DNA of 64,000 bases from Gemmatimonadota bacterium (GCA_020161135.1 JAIUOB010000007.1:1-64000), one strand, 5' to 3'; shown: positions 25,736 to 35,205, counted from the stretch's first letter. Translations and numbers: made by a program. Notes: a model not told the origin generated them from the letters alone.

Positions 25736-27376
25736 TCACGGACGGATCTTCTCGCGCTCGAGCGCGAGCTTCACCGCGGCGTAGGCATCCACCAGGCCAC
25801 CGGTGCGCGAGAGAGCCGCGAACGGCACCTTCTGCCCGTCGCCCCCCGGCTTCTCCACCTCGAGTCCGGGGAAGGTGCGCACCGATTCGAGGATGATGCT
25901 CTTCACGTCCATCGGCGTGAGGGTGGGGAAGTAGGCCAGCAGCAGCGCCGCGACGCCGGACACGACCGGTGCGGCCATGCTGGTGCCGCTCTCCTTCTTC
26001 ACGCCGCCGCCCGGCGCGGTGGAGAGGATGTCTTCGCCGGGGGCGAACAGGTCGACGCGCTGCTTGCCGTAGTTCGAGAAGCCGGCGACGAGCTTCGAAC
26101 CGCCCTTCCACGAGGTCGCACCCACCTCCAGCCAGTTGGTGGCCACGCTGCCGTCGGGGCGGCGCGCGGTGGGGAACGACGGCACCACGTCGTTGTTCTC
26201 GCCATCGTTGCCTGCCGCGTGCACGAGCAGCACGCCCTTGCTCTCGGCGTAGCGCACGGCGCTGTCCACGGCCGCCTTCCCCGGCGACCAGCCCTTGCCG
26301 AAGCTCATGTTCACGACCTGCGCGCCGTTGTCCACCGCGTAGCGAATCGAGCGCGCGACATCGTCGTCGCGTTCGTCGCCATCGGGCACCGCGCGCACGG
26401 CCATGATGGCCACGTTGGGCGCGACGCCCTGCACCTGGTTGGCCGCGCTCCGCACCGCGCCGATGATGCCGGCGACGTGCGTACCATGCAGCGCGTCCGG
26501 TCCGGTGACATCGCGGTCACCCGCGACCCGGCCGGCCGGGTGCGGATTGAACAGCGTGTCGAGGCCGTACCGCGCCTGCCCGTCGTACGCCTTCTTCGCC
26601 TCGACGATCTCCTCGGTACCGAGGCCGTTGTCGGCAAGCTGCAGCCAGATGCGCTTGGCCTGCTCGAGCTGCGCCGACGCCGGGGTGTAGCGTTCGACGC
26701 GCGCGCGGGTGAGCGCGCCGGGTCCCATCGCCTGCTGCAATGCGGCCGTGACCTGCTGCAGCGTGCTCTCGATGCTGCGAATCTGTGCGAGCGTGCCGTT
26801 CACCTCACGGCTCTTGGCCGTGTACGCCGTGGCGAGCGAGTCGCAGCCACTGGCCGACGGCTTGGGCACATCGCGCCCCGCCGGCAAGCCGCGACAGGCG
26901 GCGTACAGTCGTGTGAGTTCGAACGTGTCGTGATGCACCGGCTTGCCGTCGGCGCCAGCCAGCACGTTCCAGCCGAACACGTCGTCGACGATGCCATTGC
27001 CGTCATCGTCGCGCCCGTTGCCCGGCGTCTCCTTCGGATTGCGCCACAGCACCGGCGCGAGATAGGTGTGCGCCGTGTCCACGCCGCCGTCGATGACCGC
27101 GACGAGGACGGTGCGCCGCGGCTGTCGCCCGGCGAGCAGCTCACGCAGCGCCCGCTCCGACCCGATGCCGGGCACCTGGTCGGTCTCGACGGCCAGGCGA
27201 TGCCAGTCCGCCCGCGGCCCGTCGCCCGCAGGTGCCGCGGGCGCCGGCTCCGCCGCCACCGTGATGGGTGGATTCTGCACCGGCACCGGCACCGGCACCG
27301 GCGCCGAGCCGGGCGCGGCGCCACCGGCGCAGGCGGCGGTGAGGAGAAGCAGGAAGGCGGGGAGGTGTCTGGGCAT
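25736..27376 (-). CDS. Subtilisin-like S8 peptidase, predicted lipoprotein
   Basis: 546-residue extracytoplasmic serine protease. The N-terminus MPRHLPAFLLLLTAACAGG has a lipobox-like end (Cys ~16), followed by a Pro/Val-rich linker. Catalytic triad in order: Asp in VAVIDGGVDTAH (about 95), His in HGTHVAGIIGA (about 295) and Ser in GTSMAAPVVSGVAALL (about 465), with the oxyanion Asn in HAAGNDGENND. About 160 residues separate Asp and His, far more than in subtilisin, including a DDDGNGIVDDVFGWN calcium-loop-like segment and a helical insert. ATG 27376 gives the signal sequence; the upstream frame is intergenic repeat. It is the first gene of a reverse-strand operon with the EutC/EutB-like pair. 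Confidence 0.88.
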   Translation of the reverse strand: MPRHLPAFLLLLTAACAGGAAPGSAPVPVPVPVQNPPITVAAEPAPAAPAGDGPRADWHRLAVETDQVPGIGSERALRELLAGRQPRRTVLVAVIDGGVDTAHTYLAPVLWRNPKETPGNGRDDDGNGIVDDVFGWNVLAGADGKPVHHDTFELTRLYAACRGLPAGRDVPKPSASGCDSLATAYTAKSREVNGTLAQIRSIESTLQQVTAALQQAMGPGALTRARVERYTPASAQLEQAKRIWLQLADNGLGTEEIVEAKKAYDGQARYGLDTLFNPHPAGRVAGDRDVTGPDALHGTHVAGIIGAVRSAANQVQGVAPNVAIMAVRAVPDGDERDDDVARSIRYAVDNGAQVVNMSFGKGWSPGKAAVDSAVRYAESKGVLLVHAAGNDGENNDVVPSFPTARRPDGSVATNWLEVGATSWKGGSKLVAGFSNYGKQRVDLFAPGEDILSTAPGGGVKKESGTSMAAPVVSGVAALLLAYFPTLTPMDVKSIILESVRTFPGLEVEKPGGDGQKVPFAALSRTGGLVDAYAAVKLALEREKIRP

Positions 27377-27701
27377 GGCTGGGAAGGGCAGACAACGGGA
27401 GCGGAAGCACGGAAGAGGAACCACGGGAGCGCAACAGCGGGACCACGGTCAGCGCGGATACGACGAGAAGCGGCCGGCAGCGGAAAGTACCGGCGGGCGG
27501 CCCCCGTCGTGCAACGGTCGAGCCGTGGGGACGGTCTGCTTCCGGAGATGGAGGTACCCCGCGGTACCCGCCGCACCCCGTGGTACCCGCCGTCCCACCT
27601 CCGTCGTTCCCGCAGCAACCGTCGTCCCGCGGTCCCGCTCCCGTGGTTCCGCTCCCGCCGTTCCGCTTCCGCTCCACCCCACCACGCCACAGCATTTCCC
27701 C
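27377..27701. repeat. GC-rich inverted repeat, copy B, filling a 325-base divergent gap
   Basis: This gap between the divergent S8 peptidase and the plug-only gene carries sequence of the same family as copies A and C (GGGAGCGGAACCACGGGAGC-type units). The left arm around 27392-27448 matches the reverse complement of about 27600-27665; 27417-27431 and 27636-27650 are perfectly complementary over 15 bases. Many short GGAGCGG/ACGGGAGC units make the arms look tandem-derived. Promoters of both genes must lie in or beside it, but I see no clear TAGnTT box. No gene is supported inside. Confidence 0.65.
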
Positions 27702-30146
27702 ATGCCACGCTGCCTCCTCCTGTTGCTGCTGGCGCTGCCCCTCGAGGCGCGCGCCCAGCTCGTACGCGGCACCGTGCGCGATCGCACCGGTGCGCCGCTC
27801 GGCGGGGTTGTCGTTGTCCTGGCCGACAGCGTGGAGAATGCGGTCGGGCGCGCGCTCACCGAGAACGACGGTAGCTATCGGCTCACGGCGGCGCGCGCGG
27901 GCACGGTGACGCTCCGTGCCCTGCGCGTGGGATTCGTGCCGGCGCGGTCGGCTCCGTTCGTGGTCGGAGCCGGGGAAACGGTCGAGCAATCCCTCACCAT
28001 GGACGGCGCCCGCGTGCAGCTCGCGGCGGTCAGGGTGGTGGGCAAGTCGAGCTGCCGTGCGACGGCGGCCGACGGGGAGATCTTCGAGGTCTGGGAGCAG
28101 GCGCTCGCGTCGCTCTCGGCCTCCACCATCACGGGGGCGACACGCGGGCTCACCACCAGCACCCTCAAGATCGATCAGGCGCTCGACGCGCGCGGCCGCG
28201 TGCTCGACCAGACGCTGGCGATGCGCACCGACAATGTGCTGCTGCCATGGCGCGCGCTCCCGCCCGACACGCTGCGCAAGCATGGCTACGTGTGGTTGGG
28301 GCGCGATGACGCGCTCACGTACAACGCGCCCGGCATCGACGTCTTCGTCGCACCCACGTTCCTCGTCGACCACTGCGTCAAGCTCGCGCAGTCGAAGGAC
28401 ACGAGCGAGATCGGCATTGCGTTCGAGCCCGCCAAGGAGCGCTTCCGAGTGGCGGAGATCAGCGGCACGCTGTGGCTCGATCGCGCGTCTGCCGCGTTGC
28501 GACGCGCCGAGTTCACCTTCGGCACGGTGCCCGGATTGCAGCCGTCGCCGGTGCCGGCGGGCGGGTCGATGCGCTTCGCGCGCTTGCCCTCCGGTGGCGT
28601 GGTCATCGAGCAGTGGGAACTGCGCATGCCCGAGACGGTGCGCGACGGGGCGTCGAGTCGGGCGCGGGTGGATCGCGTGCAGACCACCGGTGGACAGCTC
28701 ATCGCGGTGCGGCGCGGCAGCGACACCCTCTACCGTCGCCCGCCGGTGCGCCTCGTCGGTGAGGTGCGCGACTCCACGTCGAACCAGCTCGTGCCCGGTG
28801 CTCGGCTGCGCCTGACCGGCACGCGCGCGACGGCCGTGGCCGATGCCAGCGGTCGCTTCGCGTTCGACGATGTGCTGCCGGGCGAATACACGCTGGCCGT
28901 GCGGACACCGTCGCTCGACTCGATTCGCGCGGAACGGGGCCAGCCGGTGCTCGTGCGCGAAGGGGCGCCGACCGTCGTGGTGCGCGTGCCCACCGCGCGC
29001 CAGATGGCGCAGACGCTGTGCGGCGCGAACTTCGCGAATGGCAGCGCCTCACGCGGGGCGCTCTTCGGCTCGCTGCTGGCGGTGGGCGACACGATCGGCC
29101 CGGAGGGGGTGTCGGTGGTGGCGGACTGGGTCGAGCGCAGCACGACCAGCGCGTCCGCATTGCTGCAGGGGCAGGGCAAGCGCCTCGAGACGCGCACCGA
29201 TGCGACGGGCAGCTATAGGCTGTGTGGCGTGCCCACGGAAACGGCGCTCACGGTGCGGGCCTTCCCTCGCGAGGGGCGCAGTGCACCGGTGCAGACGCGG
29301 CTGGCTCCCGACCAGCGCTTCGCCACGGTGCCGCTGCAGTACGACCGCGCACGTGCCGCCGTGGCCAGCTTCAGTGGGCGCGTGCTTGCCGACTCCACGC
29401 GTCAGCCCGTCGAGGGCGCCGAAGTGTCGGTGGCCGGCGCAGCCACGCCGGCGCGCACGAACGCACAGGGCGAGTTCCGCATTGCCGACATCCCGGCCGG
29501 TGCGCAGGAGGTGACGGTGCGCCGCGTGGGGTTTGCGGCGTACACCGGACAGGTGACCTTCGCCGCAAACGATGAGGAGCAGCGGGAGGTGGTGCTGCGT
29601 CCGCTCACCCTGCTCGATTCAGTGGTGACCACGGCACGTCCCAACGACATCCGGATGTCGGAGTTCGAGGACCATCGCCGCCTCGGACTCGGCTGGTTTC
29701 TCGATCGGGCGGCCATCGAACGACAAGAGTACATGACACTCCGACAGGCTGTGGCTTTGGCACCTGCGCTGTTTCAGGTGAACGGGCGATACGCGGTGAG
29801 CAGCCGCTACAACAACCCGCGGCGAGCAAAAGAGGAGTGCAGTGAGTACGGTCAGGCGCGGCTCCGTGCCGCAGGCATGCGCGGGGTGTTCTACTTCCCA
29901 GACATAACCGAGCGGCGCCAGGGCGTCCTCTGCTCGTGCTACGCCAAGGTTTACATGGATGGGAGACTCGAGAACCGTGGGACCCCGAGGCCGCCCTTCG
30001 ATCTGCGCCAGGTGACGCTGACGAGTCTCGAAGCCGTGGAGTGGTACAACAGTCCGGCCGACACCCCGGGGCAGTACAGTGGCCTCGATTCACCCTGCGG
30101 TGTTCTCGTCTTGCACACCCGCCGTCTTGGCGCGAGATCTCCCTGA
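27702..30146 (+). CDS. Secreted plug-only TonB-receptor-like protein (paralog 2)
   Basis: 814 residues with a signal peptide (MPRCLLLLLLALPLEARA). Order: carboxypeptidase-regulatory sandwich (20-~100), a central module starting at a Cys (~117) with LRKHGYVWLGRDDALTYNAP, HC at ~225, and GTLWLDRASAALRR; a second sandwich (~350-430); a module with LCGVPTETALTVRAFP (~507); a third sandwich (FSGRVLADSTRQPVEGAEV, ~556-640); and a plug-like end with CSCYAKVYMDGR (~744) and a terminal CGVLVLHT (~799). It stops where a TonB receptor barrel would begin. The central module and plug match the paralog at 48165-50705, often identical around HC and LW(L/I)DRAS. A TonB-like gene follows after 23 bases. Function unknown; periplasmic ligand-binding or decoy plug are guesses. 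Confidence 0.75.
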   Translation: MPRCLLLLLLALPLEARAQLVRGTVRDRTGAPLGGVVVVLADSVENAVGRALTENDGSYRLTAARAGTVTLRALRVGFVPARSAPFVVGAGETVEQSLTMDGARVQLAAVRVVGKSSCRATAADGEIFEVWEQALASLSASTITGATRGLTTSTLKIDQALDARGRVLDQTLAMRTDNVLLPWRALPPDTLRKHGYVWLGRDDALTYNAPGIDVFVAPTFLVDHCVKLAQSKDTSEIGIAFEPAKERFRVAEISGTLWLDRASAALRRAEFTFGTVPGLQPSPVPAGGSMRFARLPSGGVVIEQWELRMPETVRDGASSRARVDRVQTTGGQLIAVRRGSDTLYRRPPVRLVGEVRDSTSNQLVPGARLRLTGTRATAVADASGRFAFDDVLPGEYTLAVRTPSLDSIRAERGQPVLVREGAPTVVVRVPTARQMAQTLCGANFANGSASRGALFGSLLAVGDTIGPEGVSVVADWVERSTTSASALLQGQGKRLETRTDATGSYRLCGVPTETALTVRAFPREGRSAPVQTRLAPDQRFATVPLQYDRARAAVASFSGRVLADSTRQPVEGAEVSVAGAATPARTNAQGEFRIADIPAGAQEVTVRRVGFAAYTGQVTFAANDEEQREVVLRPLTLLDSVVTTARPNDIRMSEFEDHRRLGLGWFLDRAAIERQEYMTLRQAVALAPALFQVNGRYAVSSRYNNPRRAKEECSEYGQARLRAAGMRGVFYFPDITERRQGVLCSCYAKVYMDGRLENRGTPRPPFDLRQVTLTSLEAVEWYNSPADTPGQYSGLDSPCGVLVLHTRRLGARSP

Positions 30147-30169
30147 CCCGCCCGTCCTGAGCCGTTCCG

Positions 30170-30868
30170 GTGCCCCACCGCCACCTGGTCCTCCACCTCA
30201 TCGAGTCCGCCATCCGGCCCCTCTGGCCGGCAGTGCGTCGTGAGCTGCTGGGACTGGCGGCGCTCGGCGGCATCGCCGGCGTCGCCGTTGGCATCGAGCG
30301 GTGGCAGGCGTCGCGCCCGCCGGCAATCGATCCGGAGGAATCGGCCGCCGTCCGATGGCTGGCACCACTGGTGAAGCGTGCGCCACCACCGCCGCGCCAG
30401 GAGCACCTCGAGTTCGTGGGACTCGGGCAGGTGCTCGCCCCCGCCGTTCCGGTCAGCGCGCCCACCGCGCCACGTGGCGACGAGCAGCGCCCCACGCCCG
30501 TGAGCGCGGCGGAGGCACAGGGAGAGAAGACGCTGGTGGCCGAGGAGTCGGTCACGGAGTCGATGAAGCCGCTCACGGAAATCGACGTCGATTCGGCCGC
30601 GGCGCTGGACCCGACGGCTGATGGGCCGGTGTATCCCGCGGCGATGCTCAAGCTCAAGATCGAAGGGATGGTACTGGCGCGTTTCATCGTCGACTCCACC
30701 GGCCAGGTCGACATGACGACCTTTCGTGTGCTGCAGGTGACCGATCCCGAGTTCGTGGCGGCGGTGCGCGCGGCGCTGCCGCGCATGAAGTACCGGCCGG
30801 CCGTGCTGGCGGGGCGGCGGGTACCGCAACTCGTCGAGCAGCCCTTTACCTTCCGGATCCGCCCCTGA
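30170..30868 (+). CDS. TonB-like energy transducer
   Basis: A 232-residue inner-membrane-anchored protein. One membrane segment (ELLGLAALGGIAGVAVGIERW, about 24-45), a Pro-containing periplasmic stretch (KRAPPPPRQEH; LAPAVPVSAPTAP), and a C-terminal TonB domain (about 150-232): YPAAMLKLKIEGMVLARFIVDSTGQVD, a VLQVTDPEFVAAVRAALPRMKYRPA stretch and the closing QPFTFRI. The linker is short and lacks the long EP/KP repeats of classical TonB. GTG 30170 is the start available after the previous stop. It follows a plug-only protein by 23 bases, so both are probably in one transcript. No exbB/exbD are nearby. Confidence 0.82.
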   Translation: MPHRHLVLHLIESAIRPLWPAVRRELLGLAALGGIAGVAVGIERWQASRPPAIDPEESAAVRWLAPLVKRAPPPPRQEHLEFVGLGQVLAPAVPVSAPTAPRGDEQRPTPVSAAEAQGEKTLVAEESVTESMKPLTEIDVDSAAALDPTADGPVYPAAMLKLKIEGMVLARFIVDSTGQVDMTTFRVLQVTDPEFVAAVRAALPRMKYRPAVLAGRRVPQLVEQPFTFRIRP

Positions 30869-30904
30869 GCCATCCGAGCGGCGCCCCTCCCACCGCGCCG
30901 TGCA

Positions 30905-32794
30905 GTGCCCCCTACCCGGACGAACCGCGTGAACTCTCCGATCGACCTGCTGGAGCAGGCCCAGGCCGAGCTTGCGGCCATCGACTACGACGAGACGGCG
31001 GCAGGACTCGATCGCCGCCAGTTCATGTTCCGCTCGCTCGTGGCCGCCGCGGCCAGTGCGTTCGGCGCGCGCGCCGCCGGCGCGCAGCCCACGGACGCGA
31101 TCGGTGCCGATGCGATCGGGTCGGCACTTGCCGAAAGCGCCGGCGTCTGGCGCTCGCTGCAACCTCCCGTGCAAGGGCAGACGCCCGTGCCGCTCGGCAA
31201 CGGCGAAGCACCGGCGCTGCAGTTCATGCCCTATCCGGAAGGGACGGGCGCGCTGATGGAGAAGCTCATCGCCGAACGCGGCGCAGCGGCGTTCAAGCGC
31301 ACGCCGTTCGTGGTCGAGCCGTGGGTGGGCACCGTGCCGACGAGCGCCGAGGACCTCGCCTTCCTGCCGGCCCATCGCATCGCGGCGCTCATTCGTGCGC
31401 GCAAGCTCACGTCGCGGCGCATCACCGACATCTATCTCGAGCGGCTCGAGCGCCTCAACCCCACGCTCAACTGCGTGGTCACGCTGATGGCGGATTCGGC
31501 GCGGGCCGAGGCCGATGTGCTCGACAAGGAACTCGCGGCCGGCAAGATCCGCGGGCCGCTGCACGGCGTGCCCTATGGCGTGAAGGACCTCTTCGCCACG
31601 AAGGGCGTGCCCACCTCGTGGGGCTCGGCCGACTTCAAGGACACCGTCTACGACTACGACGCCGAGATCGTGGTGCGGTTGCGCGCTGCCGGGGCGGTGC
31701 TGCTGGCCAAGCTGTCGACGGGGCTCTTCGCGCAGAATGACTGGTGGTACGGCGGCCGCACCAACAACCCGTGGAATCTCAATATCGGCGCGAGTGGCTC
31801 GAGCGCGGGTCCGGGGAGCGCCACGGCAGCGGGATGCGTGGCCTTCGCCATCGGCACCGAGACGCAGGGCTCGATCGTCTCGCCGTCCATTCGCAACGGC
31901 ATCAGCGCGCTGCGCCCGACGTACGGCCGCGTGAGTCGGCACGGCGGCATGGTGCTGTCGTGGTCGCAGGATCGTGTGGGGCCCATGTGCCGCAGCGCCG
32001 AAGACTGCGCGCTGGTGTTCTCCGTGCTGCACGGCGTCGACACGAAGGATCCGAGCACCGTCACGACGCCCTTCCGCTTCGATCGCGCGCTCAAGCTCGC
32101 GTCACTGCGCATCGGCGTCGACCCGCAGGCACCCAAGGAGCTCGTCGAAAAGCTCAAGGCGCTCGGCATGACGCCGCGCGAGGTGGGGCCGCGTCCCACG
32201 GTGGCGGGGATGGCGGGGGGTGGGCTCAACGTCGAGTACGCGGCCGCGTTCGACAGCTACGTGCAGCGCAAGGCGAAGGAGTTCAACATCGACTTGGCGG
32301 CGCTGCCTGAGCGTCCGACGCAGGGACCGGGAGCCAACGGACCGTTCGGCAACACGCCGCCCGCGCGTCCCAAGGGAGTGAACGAAGGTGAGCCGAACCC
32401 GATGGCGGCAGCCGACTGGAATCCGCGCTTCGTGGGAGGTCGCAACACGCGGGCCTTCGACTTCGTGAACAACCAGCGGCGTCGCCACATCCTCGTGCAG
32501 CGGTGGGGCGCGTACATGAAGGACCTGGACGCGTTCATCGGCGGACCCAACGCCGATGTCGGCCCGAACGCGCAGACGGGACATCCGTGCGCCGTGCTGC
32601 CGTACAAGTTCGACGTCCCCGCCTTCGGCGGCGGCGGGCCCGGTGCGAATGCGCAGGCGGCGCCGACGTACAAGCCGCAGCCCATCTGCGCCGTCATCAC
32701 GGGTAACCTGTACAACGACGACGTCATCCTTTCCATCGCGCACCAGTTCCAGAAGGCGACGGACTTCCACGCGCGACGCCCGACCCTCGGATAG
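30905..32794 (+). CDS. Tat-exported amidase (amidase-signature family)
   Basis: 629-residue amidase-signature hydrolase. A ~35-residue acidic leader precedes a twin-arginine signal, DRRQFMFRSLVAAAASAFGA. The catalytic Ser-cisSer-Lys triad is present in context: Lys in YGVKDLFATKG (about 225), cis-Ser in GASGSSAGPGSATAAG (about 300) and nucleophile Ser in ETQGSIVSPSIRNG (about 323). The C-terminal third has a Gly/Pro-rich low-complexity insert (about 470-500). Length exceeds typical GatA-like amidases (450-500) because of the leader and inserts. Start: GTG 30905 or GTG 30929; neither has a strong Shine-Dalgarno. The Tat signal puts it in the periplasm or outside; substrate unknown. The next gene starts 4 bases after its stop. 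Confidence 0.85.
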   Translation: MPPTRTNRVNSPIDLLEQAQAELAAIDYDETAAGLDRRQFMFRSLVAAAASAFGARAAGAQPTDAIGADAIGSALAESAGVWRSLQPPVQGQTPVPLGNGEAPALQFMPYPEGTGALMEKLIAERGAAAFKRTPFVVEPWVGTVPTSAEDLAFLPAHRIAALIRARKLTSRRITDIYLERLERLNPTLNCVVTLMADSARAEADVLDKELAAGKIRGPLHGVPYGVKDLFATKGVPTSWGSADFKDTVYDYDAEIVVRLRAAGAVLLAKLSTGLFAQNDWWYGGRTNNPWNLNIGASGSSAGPGSATAAGCVAFAIGTETQGSIVSPSIRNGISALRPTYGRVSRHGGMVLSWSQDRVGPMCRSAEDCALVFSVLHGVDTKDPSTVTTPFRFDRALKLASLRIGVDPQAPKELVEKLKALGMTPREVGPRPTVAGMAGGGLNVEYAAAFDSYVQRKAKEFNIDLAALPERPTQGPGANGPFGNTPPARPKGVNEGEPNPMAAADWNPRFVGGRNTRAFDFVNNQRRRHILVQRWGAYMKDLDAFIGGPNADVGPNAQTGHPCAVLPYKFDVPAFGGGGPGANAQAAPTYKPQPICAVITGNLYNDDVILSIAHQFQKATDFHARRPTLG

Positions 32795-32798
32795 CCCG

Positions 32799-33467
32799 AT
32801 GACGTCACCGCAGTACGCACCGGTCGCGGTCTCCTCGTCGCAGCGCGAACGGGTGGCCCATATCCTGTCGATGGCGTTCGCGAACGACCGCATCAGCCTC
32901 GAGCAGCTCGACGAGCGACTGGGGATGGTGTATCGCGCCCAGTCGCAGGCCGAACTGGAGATGCTGCTCGCCGATCCGTCCGATGCGTCCCGGTCGCTCG
33001 CATGGGAGGCAGAGGGCGCCGCCCGCATCGCCAGTCCGCAGATCGTCGCCGATCGCGGCGTGCTGTGGGGCGTCATGGGCGGCTTCGAGCGCAAGGGGCC
33101 GTGGATCGTGCCGCGCCACCTCAAGATCACGGCCATCATGGGCGGTGGTGAACTCGACCTTCGTGAGGCGAAGCTGGGGCCCGGCGTCACCGAGATCGAG
33201 ATCTTCGCCCTGTGGGGCGGGGTCGAGATCATCATCCCCGACGGCGTGCGCGTCGAGCTCGTGGGCATGGCGTTCATGGGCGGCCTGAGCGTGAGCGGCG
33301 GCGACATCAGCGAGGACCCGAACGCGCCCGTACTGCGTATCAGCGGCCTCGTCGTGATGGGCGGCGCCGATGTCCGCAAGAAGAACCGCACCAAGAAGAG
33401 CGAGAAGCGCTACCTGCAGGCCCTCGAGCGTGCCGAACAGGTGCGTCGCCTCACCGGCGAACGCTGA
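32799..33467 (+). CDS. DUF1707 / LiaF-like domain protein
   Basis: A 222-residue protein with no signal or membrane segment. Residues ~10-60 form a DUF1707-type helical module (SQRERVAHILSMAFANDRISLEQLDERLGMVYRAQSQAELEMLLAD); residues ~95-195 are a LiaF-like beta-solenoid/cell-wall-active-antibiotic-response domain (LKITAIMGGGELDLREAKLGPGVTEIEIFALWGGVEIIIPDGVRVELVGMAFMGGLSV), where GG turns recur every ~20 residues. The tail is Lys-rich (VRKKNRTKKSEKR). The architecture is common in Actinobacteria and Gemmatimonadota; LiaF-type domains are linked to envelope stress, but a role here is only inferred. It is 4 bases after the amidase and 25 before ilvD. Confidence 0.82.
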   Translation: MTSPQYAPVAVSSSQRERVAHILSMAFANDRISLEQLDERLGMVYRAQSQAELEMLLADPSDASRSLAWEAEGAARIASPQIVADRGVLWGVMGGFERKGPWIVPRHLKITAIMGGGELDLREAKLGPGVTEIEIFALWGGVEIIIPDGVRVELVGMAFMGGLSVSGGDISEDPNAPVLRISGLVVMGGADVRKKNRTKKSEKRYLQALERAEQVRRLTGER

Positions 33468-33492
33468 CCACTCCCACCATTTCGTCTTCCGC

Positions 33493-35205
33493 ATGACCGA
33501 CAAGCAGGGGCTCCCGAGTCGTCACGCCACGGTGGGCCCCGAGCGGGCTCCCCATCGCGCCTTCTATCACGCCATGGGGCTCACGGCCGAGGAGATCGCG
33601 CGGCCGCTGGTGGGTGTCGTATCGAGCTGGAACGAGGCCGCGCCGTGCAACATCGCGCTCAAGCGCCAGGCCGAGGTGGCCAAGCGCGGGGTCGTGGCCG
33701 GCGGCGGGACGCCGCGCGAGTTCACCACGATCACCGTCACTGACGGCATCGCGATGGGGCACGCCGGCATGAAGGCGTCGCTCGTGAGCCGCGAGATCAT
33801 CGCCGACAGCGTCGAACTCACGGTGCGTGGCCACTGCTACGACGCGCTCGTGGGCATCGCCGGCTGCGACAAGTCGCTGCCGGGGCTCATGATGGCCATG
33901 GTGCGTCTCGATGTGCCGAGCGTGTTCCTCTACGGCGGCAGCATCCTGCCGGGGCGGTGGCAGGACCGCGACGTGACGGTGCTCGATGTCTTCGAGGCGG
34001 TCGGCTCGTACGCGGCGGGGCGCATGCCGCTCGAGGAGTTGCAGGCGCTGGAGAAGGTCGCCTGTCCCGGCGCGGGCTCGTGCGGCGGGCAGTACACGGC
34101 CAACAGCATGGCCTACGTCTCCGAAGCCATTGGGCTGGCGCTGCCGGGGTCGGCGAGCCCGCCGGCCGAGTACGAGTCGCGTGACGCGTACGCGGAACGC
34201 GCCGGTGAGGCGGTCATGCACTGTCTGCGCGCCGGGCTGCGCCCGCGTCGCATCGTGACGCGTCGTGCCCTCGAGAATGCGGCCGCGGTGGTGGCGGCCA
34301 CGGGCGGCTCCACGAATGCCACGCTGCACCTGCCGGCGCTCGCGCACGAAGCCGGCATCGCGTTCGACCTGTTCGACGTGGCCGAGGTGTTCAAGCGCAC
34401 GCCGCTCATCGCGGACCTCAAGCCGGGTGGCAAGTATCTCGCGAAGGACGTGCACGACATCGGCGGCGTGCGGGTGGTGCTCAAGGCGCTGCTCGATGGC
34501 GGCTTCCTGCACGGCGACTGCCTCACCGTAACCGGCAAGTCGCTCGCCGAGAATCTGGCCGACATCGAGGTGCCGTCGAACCAGCGGGTGGTGATGCCGG
34601 TGTCGCAGGCCATCTCGACAACCGGCGGGCTGGTGGGCCTGACCGGCAACCTCGCGCCCGATGGTGCGGTGGTGAAGGTGGCCGGGCTCGCGCATCGGGT
34701 GCATCGTGGCCCGGCGCGCGTCTTCGACAGTGAGGACGCCTGCTTCGCCGCGGTCATGCAGCGGGCGTATGCGGCGGGTGATGTGCTGGTCATCCGCTAC
34801 GAGGGGCCGGTGGGAGGGCCCGGCATGCGCGAGATGCTCTCCACCACGAGCGCGATCTACGGGCAGGGGATGGGTGAGTCGGTGGCCCTCATCACCGACG
34901 GCCGCTTCAGCGGCGCGACACGTGGCCTGTGCATTGGTCATGTCGGTCCCGAAGCGGCGGTCGGTGGCCCGATCGGCCTGCTGCGCGACGGCGACATGAT
35001 TGCCATCGACGCCGATGCGGGCACGCTCAACGTGGAGCTGAGCGATGAGGAACTCGCTGCGCGCCGCGCCGCATGGACGCCGCGCGCCACCGACTACCAG
35101 AGCGGCGCCATCTGGCGCTACGCACAGACCGTGGGCCCTGCGCGCTACGGCGCGGTGGTGCATCCGGGGGGTGCGGCCGAGACGCACGTGTACGCCGACG
35201 CCTGA
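33493..35205 (+). CDS. ilvD: Dihydroxy-acid dehydratase
   Basis: Iron-sulfur dehydratase of branched-chain amino-acid synthesis, converting 2,3-dihydroxy-isovalerate/methylvalerate to the 2-oxo acids. The 570-residue product has the three cluster/active cysteines: APCNIAL (about 53), AGCDKSLPG (about 126) and CPGAGSCGGQYTANSM (about 195-200), plus GRFSGATRGLCIGHVGPEAA and GGSTNATLHLPA. The closing GPASxGAVxH-like region reads GPARYGAVVHPG. Length matches the 560-residue [2Fe-2S] type. ATG 33493 aligns with the family start. No other ilv genes are nearby. A sugar-acid dehydratase (Edd) is unlikely from the length and motifs. Confidence 0.93.
   Translation: MTDKQGLPSRHATVGPERAPHRAFYHAMGLTAEEIARPLVGVVSSWNEAAPCNIALKRQAEVAKRGVVAGGGTPREFTTITVTDGIAMGHAGMKASLVSREIIADSVELTVRGHCYDALVGIAGCDKSLPGLMMAMVRLDVPSVFLYGGSILPGRWQDRDVTVLDVFEAVGSYAAGRMPLEELQALEKVACPGAGSCGGQYTANSMAYVSEAIGLALPGSASPPAEYESRDAYAERAGEAVMHCLRAGLRPRRIVTRRALENAAAVVAATGGSTNATLHLPALAHEAGIAFDLFDVAEVFKRTPLIADLKPGGKYLAKDVHDIGGVRVVLKALLDGGFLHGDCLTVTGKSLAENLADIEVPSNQRVVMPVSQAISTTGGLVGLTGNLAPDGAVVKVAGLAHRVHRGPARVFDSEDACFAAVMQRAYAAGDVLVIRYEGPVGGPGMREMLSTTSAIYGQGMGESVALITDGRFSGATRGLCIGHVGPEAAVGGPIGLLRDGDMIAIDADAGTLNVELSDEELAARRAAWTPRATDYQSGAIWRYAQTVGPARYGAVVHPGGAAETHVYADA

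Noticed and set aside
27066..27701. In-frame N-terminal extension of the plug-only gene at 27702
   Set aside because: It runs through the S8 gene's antisense and the repeat; the signal peptide begins at 27702.
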